Shown here one piece after another: positions 1 to 9,273 of a DNA stretch of 64,000 nt. Source of the stretch: Kitasatospora sp. NBC_01250 (GTDB taxonomy: Bacteria > Actinomycetota > Actinomycetes > Streptomycetales > Streptomycetaceae). A program made the translations under genes and the position numbers. Location: positions 6,138,001 to 6,202,000 of the forward strand of contig NZ_CP108476.1 in the NCBI RefSeq assembly GCF_036226465.1, in the 5' to 3' direction. Under the pieces are notes generated by a model that was not told the DNA's origin, ran no database searches, and was given only the letters and a program-made list of their open reading frames with translations. Numbering within the stretch: the stretch's first letter is position 1; each line of letters begins with the position of its first letter.

Positions 1-726
1 GTGGTCTGCGTGCCCAGCGGCATCACCGGCGTGGAGCGCCGCGCCGTGGTGGAGGCCAGTCACCTGGCCGGCGCCCGCCAGGTCCACATCATCGAGGAGC
101 CGATGGCCGCCGCGATCGGCGCCGGTCTGCCGGTCCACGAGGCCACCGGCAACATGGTGGTGGACATCGGCGGCGGCACCACCGAGGTCGCGGTCATCTC
201 GCTGGGCGGCATTGTCACCGCGCAGTCGATCCGGGTGGCCGGCGACGAGCTGGACAACGCGATCGTCCAGCACATCAAGAAGGAGTACTCGCTGCTCCTC
301 GGCGAGCGCAGTGCCGAGCAGATCAAGATGAGCATCGGCTCGGCCTGGGGCTCGGAGAACGAGAAGGACGAGCACGCCGAGATCCGCGGCCGGGACCTGG
401 TCAGCGGCCTGCCGAAGACCGTGGTGATCTCCGCCGCCGAGGTCCGCGAGGCCATCGACGAACCGGTCAACTCGATCATCGACGCCGTCAAGACCACCCT
501 GGACCAGTGCCCGCCGGAGCTGGCGGGCGACGTGATGGACCGCGGCGTGGTGCTGACCGGCGGCGGTGCGCTGCTGCGCGGGCTGGACGAGCGGCTGCGC
601 CGGGAGACCGGGATGCCGATCCACATCGCGGAGAACCCGCTGGACTCGGTGGCGCTCGGTTCGGGCCGCTGCGTCGAGGAGTTCGAGGCCCTGCAGCAGG
701 TACTGGACGCGCAGCCGCGTCGTTAG
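1..726 (+). CDS. mreB: Rod shape-determining protein MreB (5' truncated)
   Basis: Actin-like ATPase that forms filaments under the membrane and positions lateral or spore wall synthesis. The window opens inside the gene: the first codon is GTG but the protein already begins mid-domain (VPSGITGVERRAV), so about 100 N-terminal residues of the usual ~343 lie outside. Visible actin-fold signatures are the EEPMAAAIGAGLP stretch, the phosphate-binding DIGGGTTEVAV motif near residue 55 of the fragment, and the adenosine-binding LTGGGALLRGLD motif near residue 186. It is followed 46 bp later by mreC, mreD, PBP2 and rodA in the same direction, the classic mre cluster. In Streptomyces MreB acts mainly in sporulation septa and the spore wall. 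Identity is clear; only the start is missing. Confidence 0.97.
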   Translation: MVCVPSGITGVERRAVVEASHLAGARQVHIIEEPMAAAIGAGLPVHEATGNMVVDIGGGTTEVAVISLGGIVTAQSIRVAGDELDNAIVQHIKKEYSLLLGERSAEQIKMSIGSAWGSENEKDEHAEIRGRDLVSGLPKTVVISAAEVREAIDEPVNSIIDAVKTTLDQCPPELAGDVMDRGVVLTGGGALLRGLDERLRRETGMPIHIAENPLDSVALGSGRCVEEFEALQQVLDAQPRR

Positions 727-772
727 ACACCCTGTCAGACCCGACACATTCAGAAGGGGCAGCCTCGTCGCC

Positions 773-1738
773 GTGAGGGACACACGAGAGAGCCGACTGC
801 TGCTCGTCCTGCTGGTGGCCGTAGCCTTCGCGCTGATCACCGTGGACATCAAGGGCGGTGAGAGCTCCCCGCTGAACGGCGCCCGCCGCACCGCCGCCGA
901 CCTGTTCGGTCCGGCGGAGCGCGGCGCCGCGGGGGCCGTCGATCCGATAGCCCGCACGGTGCGGGCGATCCGCGACTCGGGCACCGAGCAGCAGCGGCTG
1001 GACCAGATCGGCGCCGAGAACACCGAGCTGCGCCAGAAGCTGGCCTCCTCGGACACCGCCACCGGGCGGACCAAGCAGCTGGACGACATGCTGCGCACCG
1101 CCGGGTCCGGCGGATACACCATCAAGGCCGCGCAGGTGATCGCCATCGGCGCGGCCCAGGGCTTCTCCTGGACCATCACCATCGACGCGGGCAGCGACGA
1201 CGGCCTGCAGCGGGACATGACCGTGATCAACGGTCAGGGCCTGGTCGGCCGGGTCACCACGGTCGCCCCGACCACTGCCACGGTGCTGCTCGCCACCGAT
1301 CCCGGCTTCACCGCCGGCACCCGGATGGAGGGCAGCGGCGAGATCGGCTTCGCGGCCGGGCAGGGCCAGGGTCCGATGAAGGTCCAGCTGCTCAACGGCA
1401 AGGCGCAGGTCAAGCCGGGCGACCGGCTGGTCACCTTCGGCTCGCAGAACGGCCGTCCGTTCGTGCCGGGCGTGCCGGTGGGCACCGTCACCCAGGTGCA
1501 GGCCACGCCGGGCGAGCTGACCAAGACCGTGCTGGTCGACCCGTTCGTCTCGTTCACCCGGCTGGACCTGGTCGGGGTGGTCGTGGTGCCGCCGCGCACC
1601 GACCCCAGGGACTCGGTGCTGCCGCCGGCCCCGCCGAGCCCCACCCCCGCGGCCCCCGCCCAGCCGCCGGCCGCGCCCGCGGCGCAGCCCTCCGGCGCCC
1701 CGCAGCAGCCGTCCGACTCGCCGACCGGGGGGAACTGA
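773..1738 (+). CDS. mreC: Rod shape-determining protein MreC
   Basis: Membrane-anchored scaffold that links MreB to the wall synthases outside the membrane. The 321-residue protein starts at GTG 773 (RDTRESRLLLVLLVAVAFALI), which places the single N-terminal membrane helix at about residues 8-22. A coiled-coil stretch follows (about 65-95) and then the two-barrel periplasmic MreC domain with VGRVTTVAPTTATVLL near residue 160. The tail from about residue 285 is a Pro/Ala-rich low-complexity segment, typical of actinomycete MreC. An open frame extends upstream to 566, but that part overlaps mreB and is not family-like. Spacing to mreD is only 3 bp, so co-translation is likely. Confidence 0.95.
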   Translation: MRDTRESRLLLVLLVAVAFALITVDIKGGESSPLNGARRTAADLFGPAERGAAGAVDPIARTVRAIRDSGTEQQRLDQIGAENTELRQKLASSDTATGRTKQLDDMLRTAGSGGYTIKAAQVIAIGAAQGFSWTITIDAGSDDGLQRDMTVINGQGLVGRVTTVAPTTATVLLATDPGFTAGTRMEGSGEIGFAAGQGQGPMKVQLLNGKAQVKPGDRLVTFGSQNGRPFVPGVPVGTVTQVQATPGELTKTVLVDPFVSFTRLDLVGVVVVPPRTDPRDSVLPPAPPSPTPAAPAQPPAAPAAQPSGAPQQPSDSPTGGN

Positions 1739-1741
1739 CCG

Positions 1742-2359
1742 ATGGTCATCAAGCGCGCCCTGCTCTCCGCCGTCCTGGTCCTGCTCGCCCTGCTGCTGCA
1801 GGTCAGCGTGCTGGGACGGCTGCAGCTGCCCGGGGCCACCCCGGACCTGCTGCTGCTCGTGGTGGTCGGTCTCGGCCTGGTCTTCGGCCCCTCCGGCGGC
1901 TGCCTGACCGGCTTCGCCGCCGGGCTGCTGGCCGACCTGGCGCCGCCCTCCGACCACGCGATCGGCCGCTACGCGCTGGTGCTCTGCCTGATCGGCTACG
2001 CGGCCGGGCTGCTGCGCGCCGAGCCGGGCCGGCCTCGCTCGGTGCTGGTGCCGCTGCTGGTGGTGGCCGGTGCCGCGATCGTCTCCACGCTGCTGTACGC
2101 GGCGGTCGGCGCGCTGGTCGGCGACACCGCCGCCCGGCACGTCGGGCTGCCTTCGCTGATGGGCACCGCGCTCCTGTACGACCTGCTGCTGGCCCCCTTC
2201 GTGGTGCCCGCGGTGATGCTGCTGGCCCGCTGGGCGGACCCGTCGGGGCCGGGCGGCGAGGTGACCGGGCCGGGCCTGGGCACCATCGCGCGCTACCGCA
2301 CCACCCGGGAGGCCTCGGGACTGCCGAGCAGCAGCCGCAAGATCCGGGCCAAGTCCTGA
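1742..2359 (+). CDS. mreD: Rod shape-determining protein MreD
   Basis: Integral membrane partner of MreC in the elongation complex. The 205-residue protein is almost entirely hydrophobic, with about five to six predicted membrane helices (first at about 6-25, then 36-60, 75-92, 98-120, 138-162). The motif TPDLLLLVVVGLGLVFGP near residue 33 is typical of actinomycete MreD. The polar C-terminus (about 175-205) is probably cytosolic. ATG 1742 lies directly after the mreC stop. The sequence diverges quickly in this family, so the call rests on position between mreC and PBP2 together with hydrophobicity and length. Confidence 0.93.
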   Translation: MVIKRALLSAVLVLLALLLQVSVLGRLQLPGATPDLLLLVVVGLGLVFGPSGGCLTGFAAGLLADLAPPSDHAIGRYALVLCLIGYAAGLLRAEPGRPRSVLVPLLVVAGAAIVSTLLYAAVGALVGDTAARHVGLPSLMGTALLYDLLLAPFVVPAVMLLARWADPSGPGGEVTGPGLGTIARYRTTREASGLPSSSRKIRAKS

Positions 2360-2408
2360 TAGCCGGCCGGCCCCCTACCGACCACCTCTCAAGCGGGGAG
2401 TCCTCGAG

Positions 2409-4616
2409 GTGAGCAACATCCCGGAGACCGGTCGCACCCGCCGGGTGACGATCCGTCTGGTCGTCCTGCAGATCCTGGTCCTCTCGCTGCTCGCCACCCT
2501 CGGCGGGCGGCTGTGGTTCCTGCAGATCCGCAACGGCAGCCAGTACACCGCCCAGGCCTCCAACAACCACATCCGCGAGGTGGTCTCACCGGCGATCCGC
2601 GGCGAGATCCTGGACGCCGACGGCCGGGTGCTGGCCGGCAACCAGACCAAGCTCGTGGTCTCGGTCAGCCGCACCTCGCTGCTGGAGCAGAAGGACCACG
2701 GCAAGGCGGCGCTGACCAAGCTGGCCCAGGTGCTCGGGATGAACCCCAAGGACGTCCAGGACAAGGTCAGGCTCTGCGACGCCAAGACCCCGCAGCCCTG
2801 CTGGAACGGCTCGCCCTACCAGCCGATCCCGGTGACCGACCAGGCCACCACCCAGCAGGCGATGCAGATAATGGAACGCCGCGAGGACTTCCCCGGCATC
2901 ACCGCCCAGCCCACCGCCGTGCGCCAGTACCCGGGCCCGGACGGCGCCAACATGGCCCAGGTGCTCGGCTACCTGTCGCCGGTCACCGACGACGAGGTCA
3001 CCAAGACCGCGAACCAGAGCGGCAAGAGCAAGTACCTGCCCAGCGACCAGATCGGCCGGGCCGGTCTGGAGTCGGTCTACGACAACGACCTGCGCGGTGC
3101 CACCGGCGTCGACCGCCTGGAGGTGGACAACCTCGGCCGGGTGATCGGCAGCGCCGGCACCACCCCCGCCCAGCCCGGCGACAATGTGGTGACCAGCCTG
3201 GACGCCCGGGTGCAGAAGGTGGTCGAGGACAACCTGGTGCAGGCGATGAAGGACGCCCGCAACACCTACGACACGGTGACCAACCAGAACTTCGTGGCCG
3301 ACTCCGGCGCGGCCATAGTGATGGACGTGCACACCGGCCGGATCATCGCGATGGCCAGCGCCCCGACCTACGACCCCAACCTCTGGGTGGGCGGCATCTC
3401 CGCCAAGGACTACGCCGGTCTGACCGGCCAGGACAGCAACTACCCGCTGCTCAACCGGGCCATCCAGGGCCAGTCGGCGCCCGGCTCGACCTTCAAGGTG
3501 GTCTCCACCAGCGCCGCCGTCCAGGCCGGCTACTCGCTGGACGGCCACTACCCGTGCCCGTCGAGCCTGACCATCGGCGGCCGGGAGTTCAAGAACTTCG
3601 AGGGCGAGTCGGCCGGTGACATCTCGCTGGAGAAGGCACTGGAGATCTCCTGCGACACCGTCTTCTACGGCCTGTCCTACGACCAGTGGATGAAGGACGG
3701 CGGCACCAAGCCCAAGGCCGACCCCGCCGACTGGTTCTACAAGACGGCCCACCAGTTCGGCCTCGGCGCCAAGACCGGCATCGACCTGCCGGCCGAGGTC
3801 CCGGGCCGGGTGCCGGACCGGCAGTGGAAGACCGACTTCTTCAACGCCAACAAGGACGCCTGGTGCAAGCAGGCGGCCGGCGGCGGCACCGACTACGCCA
3901 CCCAGATCGCCCGCGAGAACTGCGTGGACGGCAACGTGCTGCGCGCCGGTGACTCGGTCAACTACGCGATCGGCCAGGGCGACACGCTGGTCACCCCGAT
4001 CCAGATGGCCACCATCTACTCGGCGATCGCCAACGGCGGCACGCTCTACCGGCCCACCGTGGCCAAGGCCGTCGTCACCCCCAGCGGCCAGCTGGTGCGC
4101 AACATCGACCCGCACGTGGACGGCAAGCTGCCGGACGACGACAAGACCCTGCAGTACATCGACCAGGCCACCGCCGGTGTCATCACCGAGGGCACCGCGG
4201 CCTGGAAGTTCACCGGCGCGGGCTGGCCGCAGGACAAGATCCAGCTGCACGCCAAGACCGGTACCGCCGAGGTCTACGGCAAGCAGACCACCTCCTGGCT
4301 GACCACCTACAGCAAGGACTACGCGGTGGTCATGACGATCAGCCAGGGCGGCACCGGCTCGGGCGGCTCGGGTGACGCGGTCCGCCGGATCTACCAGGCG
4401 CTGTACGGCGTGGACGACAAGGGCAACGTCGACCCGGGCAAGGCGCTGCTGCCCACCCCGCAGACCGACCTGCCCAAGTTCAACCCGGACGGCACCGCGA
4501 TCCTCAAGTCGGTGGCCTACGCCGACATCCCGCCGGTGCCGGCCCGGTCGGCCGTCTACACCGACCTGTACGCGCTGGAGCCCGCGCAGCGCGGCGTCGG
4601 AAGGAGCCGGGCATGA
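2409..4616 (+). CDS. mrdA: Penicillin-binding protein 2 (MrdA-type transpeptidase)
   Basis: Class B PBP that cross-links peptidoglycan with the neighbouring RodA. The 735-residue protein starts at GTG 2409 after a GGGGAG motif. A short cytosolic tail and one membrane helix (about 16-37) are followed by the dimerisation domain and the transpeptidase domain. The active-site triad is visible: Ser360-Thr-Phe-Lys363 (SxxK), Ser414-Cys-Asp416 (the SxD variant usual in PBP2) and Lys616-Thr-Gly (KTG). A Cys-rich insertion (CKQAAGG, NCVDG) lies between the second and third motif. The last codons overlap rodA by 4 bp (ATGA), indicating translational coupling. In S. coelicolor the corresponding PBP2 belongs to the spore wall complex. 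Confidence 0.96.
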   Translation: MSNIPETGRTRRVTIRLVVLQILVLSLLATLGGRLWFLQIRNGSQYTAQASNNHIREVVSPAIRGEILDADGRVLAGNQTKLVVSVSRTSLLEQKDHGKAALTKLAQVLGMNPKDVQDKVRLCDAKTPQPCWNGSPYQPIPVTDQATTQQAMQIMERREDFPGITAQPTAVRQYPGPDGANMAQVLGYLSPVTDDEVTKTANQSGKSKYLPSDQIGRAGLESVYDNDLRGATGVDRLEVDNLGRVIGSAGTTPAQPGDNVVTSLDARVQKVVEDNLVQAMKDARNTYDTVTNQNFVADSGAAIVMDVHTGRIIAMASAPTYDPNLWVGGISAKDYAGLTGQDSNYPLLNRAIQGQSAPGSTFKVVSTSAAVQAGYSLDGHYPCPSSLTIGGREFKNFEGESAGDISLEKALEISCDTVFYGLSYDQWMKDGGTKPKADPADWFYKTAHQFGLGAKTGIDLPAEVPGRVPDRQWKTDFFNANKDAWCKQAAGGGTDYATQIARENCVDGNVLRAGDSVNYAIGQGDTLVTPIQMATIYSAIANGGTLYRPTVAKAVVTPSGQLVRNIDPHVDGKLPDDDKTLQYIDQATAGVITEGTAAWKFTGAGWPQDKIQLHAKTGTAEVYGKQTTSWLTTYSKDYAVVMTISQGGTGSGGSGDAVRRIYQALYGVDDKGNVDPGKALLPTPQTDLPKFNPDGTAILKSVAYADIPPVPARSAVYTDLYALEPAQRGVGRSRA

Positions 4617-5815
4617 CCTCCTCCTACAGCTCCTACCGCCAGCTGCGGTTCTCGCCGCAGCGCGGCCCGCTGGCCCGGGCGCTGGCCAAGGACGCCCCGC
4701 TGCGCCGGCTGGACTGGGTGATAATCCTGGCCGCGCTCGCGCTGTCACTGGGCAGCTCGATGCTGGTGTGGTCGGCGACCCGGGGGCGCGACTCGCTGAC
4801 CCACGGCGATCCGCAGTACTTCCTCTACCGGCACCTGACCAACCTGGTGATCGGCGTGGTGCTCTGTGCCGGCGCCATCGCGATAGGGCACCACCGGATC
4901 CGCGCCGCGGTGCCGGTCCTCTACGCGCTCTCCATCCTGATGCTGCTGGCCACGCTCAGCCCGCTGGGCTCGACGATCAACGGCGCGCACTCCTGGATCC
5001 AGTTCGGCGGGGGCTTCTCTATCCAGCCGGCCGAGTTCGCCAAGCTGGCCATCGTGCTCGGGATGGCGCTGGTGCTCTCCTCCCGGGTGGACACCGGGGA
5101 GCGGGCGATACCGCCGGGGCGCACCGTGCTCCAGGCGCTGGCGCTGGGCGGGCTGCCGATCTGCATCGTGCTGCTGATGCCCGACCTCGGCTCGGTCATG
5201 GTGATGGTGGTGACCATCCTGGGCATCCTGCTGGCCTCCGGGGTGGCCAACCGGTGGATCTTCGGTCTGCTGGCCACCGGCGGGCTAGGCGCCGCGGCCG
5301 TCTGGAAGCTGCACGTGCTGAGCAAGTACCAGATCGACCGCTTCGCCGCCTTCGCCAACCCGGCGCTGGACCCCTCGGGTGTGGGCTACAACACCGCGCA
5401 GGCCCGGATCGCGATCGGCTCCGGCGGCCTGACCGGCAAGGGCCTGTTCCACGGCACCCAGACGATAGGGCAGTTCGTCCCCGAGCAGCAGACCGACTTC
5501 GTCTTCACGGTCGCGGGGGAGGAGCTGGGCTTCGTCGGGGGCCTGGCGATCATCCTGCTGGTCGGGGTGATCCTGTGGCGCGCCTGCCGGATCGCCCGCC
5601 AGGCCACCGACCTGTTCGGCACCGTGGTGGCGGGCGGCGTGATCGCCTGGTTCGCCTTCCAGTCCTTCGAGAACATCGGCATGACGCTGGGCATCATGCC
5701 GGTGGCCGGCATCCCGCTGCCCTTCGTCAGCTACGGCGGTTCCTCGATGTTCGCGGGCTGGATCGCCATCGGGCTGCTCCAGGCGGTCCGCACCCAGCGG
5801 CCGATAGCGATGTGA
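4613..5815 (+). CDS. rodA: RodA/FtsW-family peptidoglycan polymerase
   Basis: SEDS-family glycosyltransferase that polymerises lipid II, acting with PBP2. It has 400 residues and about ten membrane helices beginning at residue 32. SEDS signatures are visible: GAHSWIQFGG near 124, the catalytic-loop region QPAEFAKLA, GTQTIGQFVPEQQTDFVF near 280, and the C-terminal PVAGIPLPFVSYGGSS. ATG 4613 overlaps the PBP2 stop by 4 bp. Streptomyces has several SEDS paralogues (RodA, FtsW, SfrI-type); position beside mre genes argues for the mre-linked one, called Sfr in S. coelicolor. The operon ends here, with a hairpin at 5821-5851. Confidence 0.94.
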   Translation: MTSSYSSYRQLRFSPQRGPLARALAKDAPLRRLDWVIILAALALSLGSSMLVWSATRGRDSLTHGDPQYFLYRHLTNLVIGVVLCAGAIAIGHHRIRAAVPVLYALSILMLLATLSPLGSTINGAHSWIQFGGGFSIQPAEFAKLAIVLGMALVLSSRVDTGERAIPPGRTVLQALALGGLPICIVLLMPDLGSVMVMVVTILGILLASGVANRWIFGLLATGGLGAAAVWKLHVLSKYQIDRFAAFANPALDPSGVGYNTAQARIAIGSGGLTGKGLFHGTQTIGQFVPEQQTDFVFTVAGEELGFVGGLAIILLVGVILWRACRIARQATDLFGTVVAGGVIAWFAFQSFENIGMTLGIMPVAGIPLPFVSYGGSSMFAGWIAIGLLQAVRTQRPIAM

Positions 5816-5820
5816 GGCGC

Positions 5821-5851
5821 GGCCCGGGCGGTGGTGACCACCACCCGGGCC
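5821..5851 (+). terminator. Terminator hairpin of the mre operon
   Basis: Inverted repeat GGCCCGGG / CCCGGGCC with an inner GGTGG / CCACC arm, giving 13 pairs with one mismatch and a 3-base loop. It lies 6 bp after the rodA stop. No U-tract follows, as is common in Streptomyces. Confidence 0.7.
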
Positions 5852-5876
5852 AGCAGGTTCTGCCCTCCGGTCACGC

Positions 5877-5882
5877 TACCCT
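5877..5882 (+). promoter_or_regulatory. -10 box (TACCCT) of the radical SAM gene
   Basis: TACCCT lies 40 bp before the ATG at 5923 and just after the mre terminator, so transcription would start near 5889 with a 5' leader of about 30 nt. No convincing -35 box was seen. Confidence 0.5.
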
Positions 5883-5922
5883 TGAGGGTCACCCCCTCCG
5901 TCAAGCCAAAGGGTTTCGCCGC

Positions 5923-7848
<1,926 letters not shown>

Positions 7849-7912
7849 TCCCGATCGAGCGGTACCAGGGCCACCGGGCTGAGCTGCGACGCGAGGGGTG
7901 GGTACGGGCGCG

Positions 7913-7918
7913 TACCCT
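7913..7918 (+). promoter_or_regulatory. -10 box (TACCCT) upstream of the TIGR03936 gene
   Basis: TACCCT about 87 bp before the CTG/GTG start region of the next gene. It would give a leader of roughly 80-120 nt. No clear -35 box. Confidence 0.4.
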
Positions 7919-8046
7919 TGCTCCTTGACAGAGTCCATCCCGGTGGCCCAGCTGTATCGGGCCGCCGGCCCCGGACGCGACTTCTCCCGAAGGACTGAGC
8001 GACCCTGGCACGCCGCACGCCCGACGGTCCGCCTCCCGCGCCGACG

Positions 8047-8850
8047 GTGCAGCGCATTCGACTGCGCTACACCAAGCGGGGCCGTCTGCGCTTCACCAGC
8101 CACCGCGACTTCCAGCGCGCCTTCGAGCGGGCCCTGCGCCGATCCGCCGTTCCGATGGCGTACTCGGCCGGGTTCACCCCGCATCCCAAGGTGTCCTACG
8201 CCAATGCCGCCCCGACCGGGGTGGCCAGTGAGGCGGAGTATCTGGAGATCGGCCTGGCCGACTTCCGGGACCCGCAGGCGCTGCGCGCCCAGCTGGACGA
8301 GTCGCTGCCGACCGGGCTGGACATCGTGGACGCCGTCGAGGTGCGCACCCCGAACTTCGTGGAGCGGCTGGAGGCCTCCCTCTGGGAGCTGCGGTTGCCG
8401 CAGGTGACCGAGGAGGACGCGGGCCGGGCGGTGGAGCTGTTCCTGGCGGCCGAGCGGGTCGAGGTGCAACGCCAGACGAAGAATGGGCTAAGGGTCTTCG
8501 ACGCGCGCGAGGCCGTCGCCCGGCTGGAACTGGTTCCGGCGCAGGTCGGCGTTGGTCCGCTCGGGGAATCCACGGCCACCTCCGATGTTCGTACCGGTCA
8601 GGCCTGTGCGATACTGCGCCTGGTAGTACGACACGCCACACCCGCCGTACGACCAGACGACGTTTTGTCCGGTCTCCGGGCGACGGCTGACCTGGCGCTG
8701 CCGGTCCCCGCAGAGGTGACCAGGCTGGCGCAGGGGCCGCTCGACGAGGAGATCGGCACGGTGACCGACCCGCTGGCGCTCGACCGCGCTGCGGCCCCGG
8801 CCGTCCTTACTGAGGCGGCCGTTGAGCCGCAGTCCGCAGCGTCCGCCTAG
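8047..8850 (+). CDS. TIGR03936/DUF2344 radical-SAM-linked protein
   Basis: Companion of the upstream radical SAM protein; in some bacteria the two are fused, so they probably work on the same unknown substrate. The 267-residue form given here starts at GTG 8047 (QRIRLRYTKRGRLRFTSHRDFQ). The family core with TSHRDFQRAFERALRR and SAGFTPHPKVSYA fills residues 1-190; the tail is low-complexity. The start is uncertain: no Shine-Dalgarno precedes GTG 8047, whereas GAAGGA at 7989-7994 precedes an in-frame CTG at 8005, just after an in-frame TGA at 7996. That would add 14 residues rich in Arg and Pro. The gene may therefore use a CTG start. There are 196 bp between the radical SAM stop and GTG 8047 (156 bp to CTG 8005). 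Confidence 0.85.
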   Translation: MQRIRLRYTKRGRLRFTSHRDFQRAFERALRRSAVPMAYSAGFTPHPKVSYANAAPTGVASEAEYLEIGLADFRDPQALRAQLDESLPTGLDIVDAVEVRTPNFVERLEASLWELRLPQVTEEDAGRAVELFLAAERVEVQRQTKNGLRVFDAREAVARLELVPAQVGVGPLGESTATSDVRTGQACAILRLVVRHATPAVRPDDVLSGLRATADLALPVPAEVTRLAQGPLDEEIGTVTDPLALDRAAAPAVLTEAAVEPQSAASA

Positions 8851-9273
8851 CGGGCGGAGGCGAGGACCGGATTAACCGCCCGGTGCTGCGCGCTCCAGGC
8901 CCCCGCGGCTCCCCAGGGGAGCGAGCGTCGTCGCGCACAGGCCACTTCTGTGGTGGCCCCTCGACCCGCCGGGTCGGCGGGCCCCAGGAGAACCACGCCG
9001 CCTTCGGGCCGGTGGGGCCCGCCCCGGGAGCCACCCTGGGTTGTGGGGCCGCGCAGCTTGGGAAAACCTGAGAACACTGGCCAGACCAGAAGACTTTTCG
9101 ACACCCCGCACCGTGCGGGGCGCCGAGCGAGACTACGAGCCCCTGTGCGGCCTCGCGTTCGCACGGCGGCACCGTGGAGAGTCGGCCTGGGCGCCGAAGC
9201 GCCCCGGGCCGGCCACCGGTGCCCGGCCGTGCCTGGATGCGGAGCCCGGGGGCCTGACGGGAGATCCACCCGC
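8851..9273 (+). promoter_or_regulatory. Hairpin-dense leader region of rne
   Basis: This 423-bp gene-free stretch holds a run of inverted repeats: 8908-8922 (GCTCCC/GGGAGC), 8940-8958 (GGCCAC/GTGGCC), 8965-8981 (CCCGCCG/CGGCGGG), 9104-9120 (CCCCGCA/TGCGGGG) and 9189-9204 (GGGCGC, CGAA loop, GCGCCC), followed by a further GGGC/GCCC arm and a GGGAG ribosome-binding site near 9259. It is most likely the rne promoter plus a structured 5' untranslated RNA. E. coli RNase E represses itself through such a leader; an analogous role here is inference. No open frame of family character was found in it. Confidence 0.5.

Noticed and set aside
4372..5922. N-terminal extension of the radical SAM frame across PBP2/rodA
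   Set aside because: Out of frame with rodA, Arg/Pro/Ala-rich and unlike the family; the family start is at 5923 with its own -10 box.
7898..8407. Open frame with good start near the TIGR03936 gene
   Set aside because: Overlaps the family-supported frame and gives an Arg/Pro/Ser-rich product, a typical shadow.
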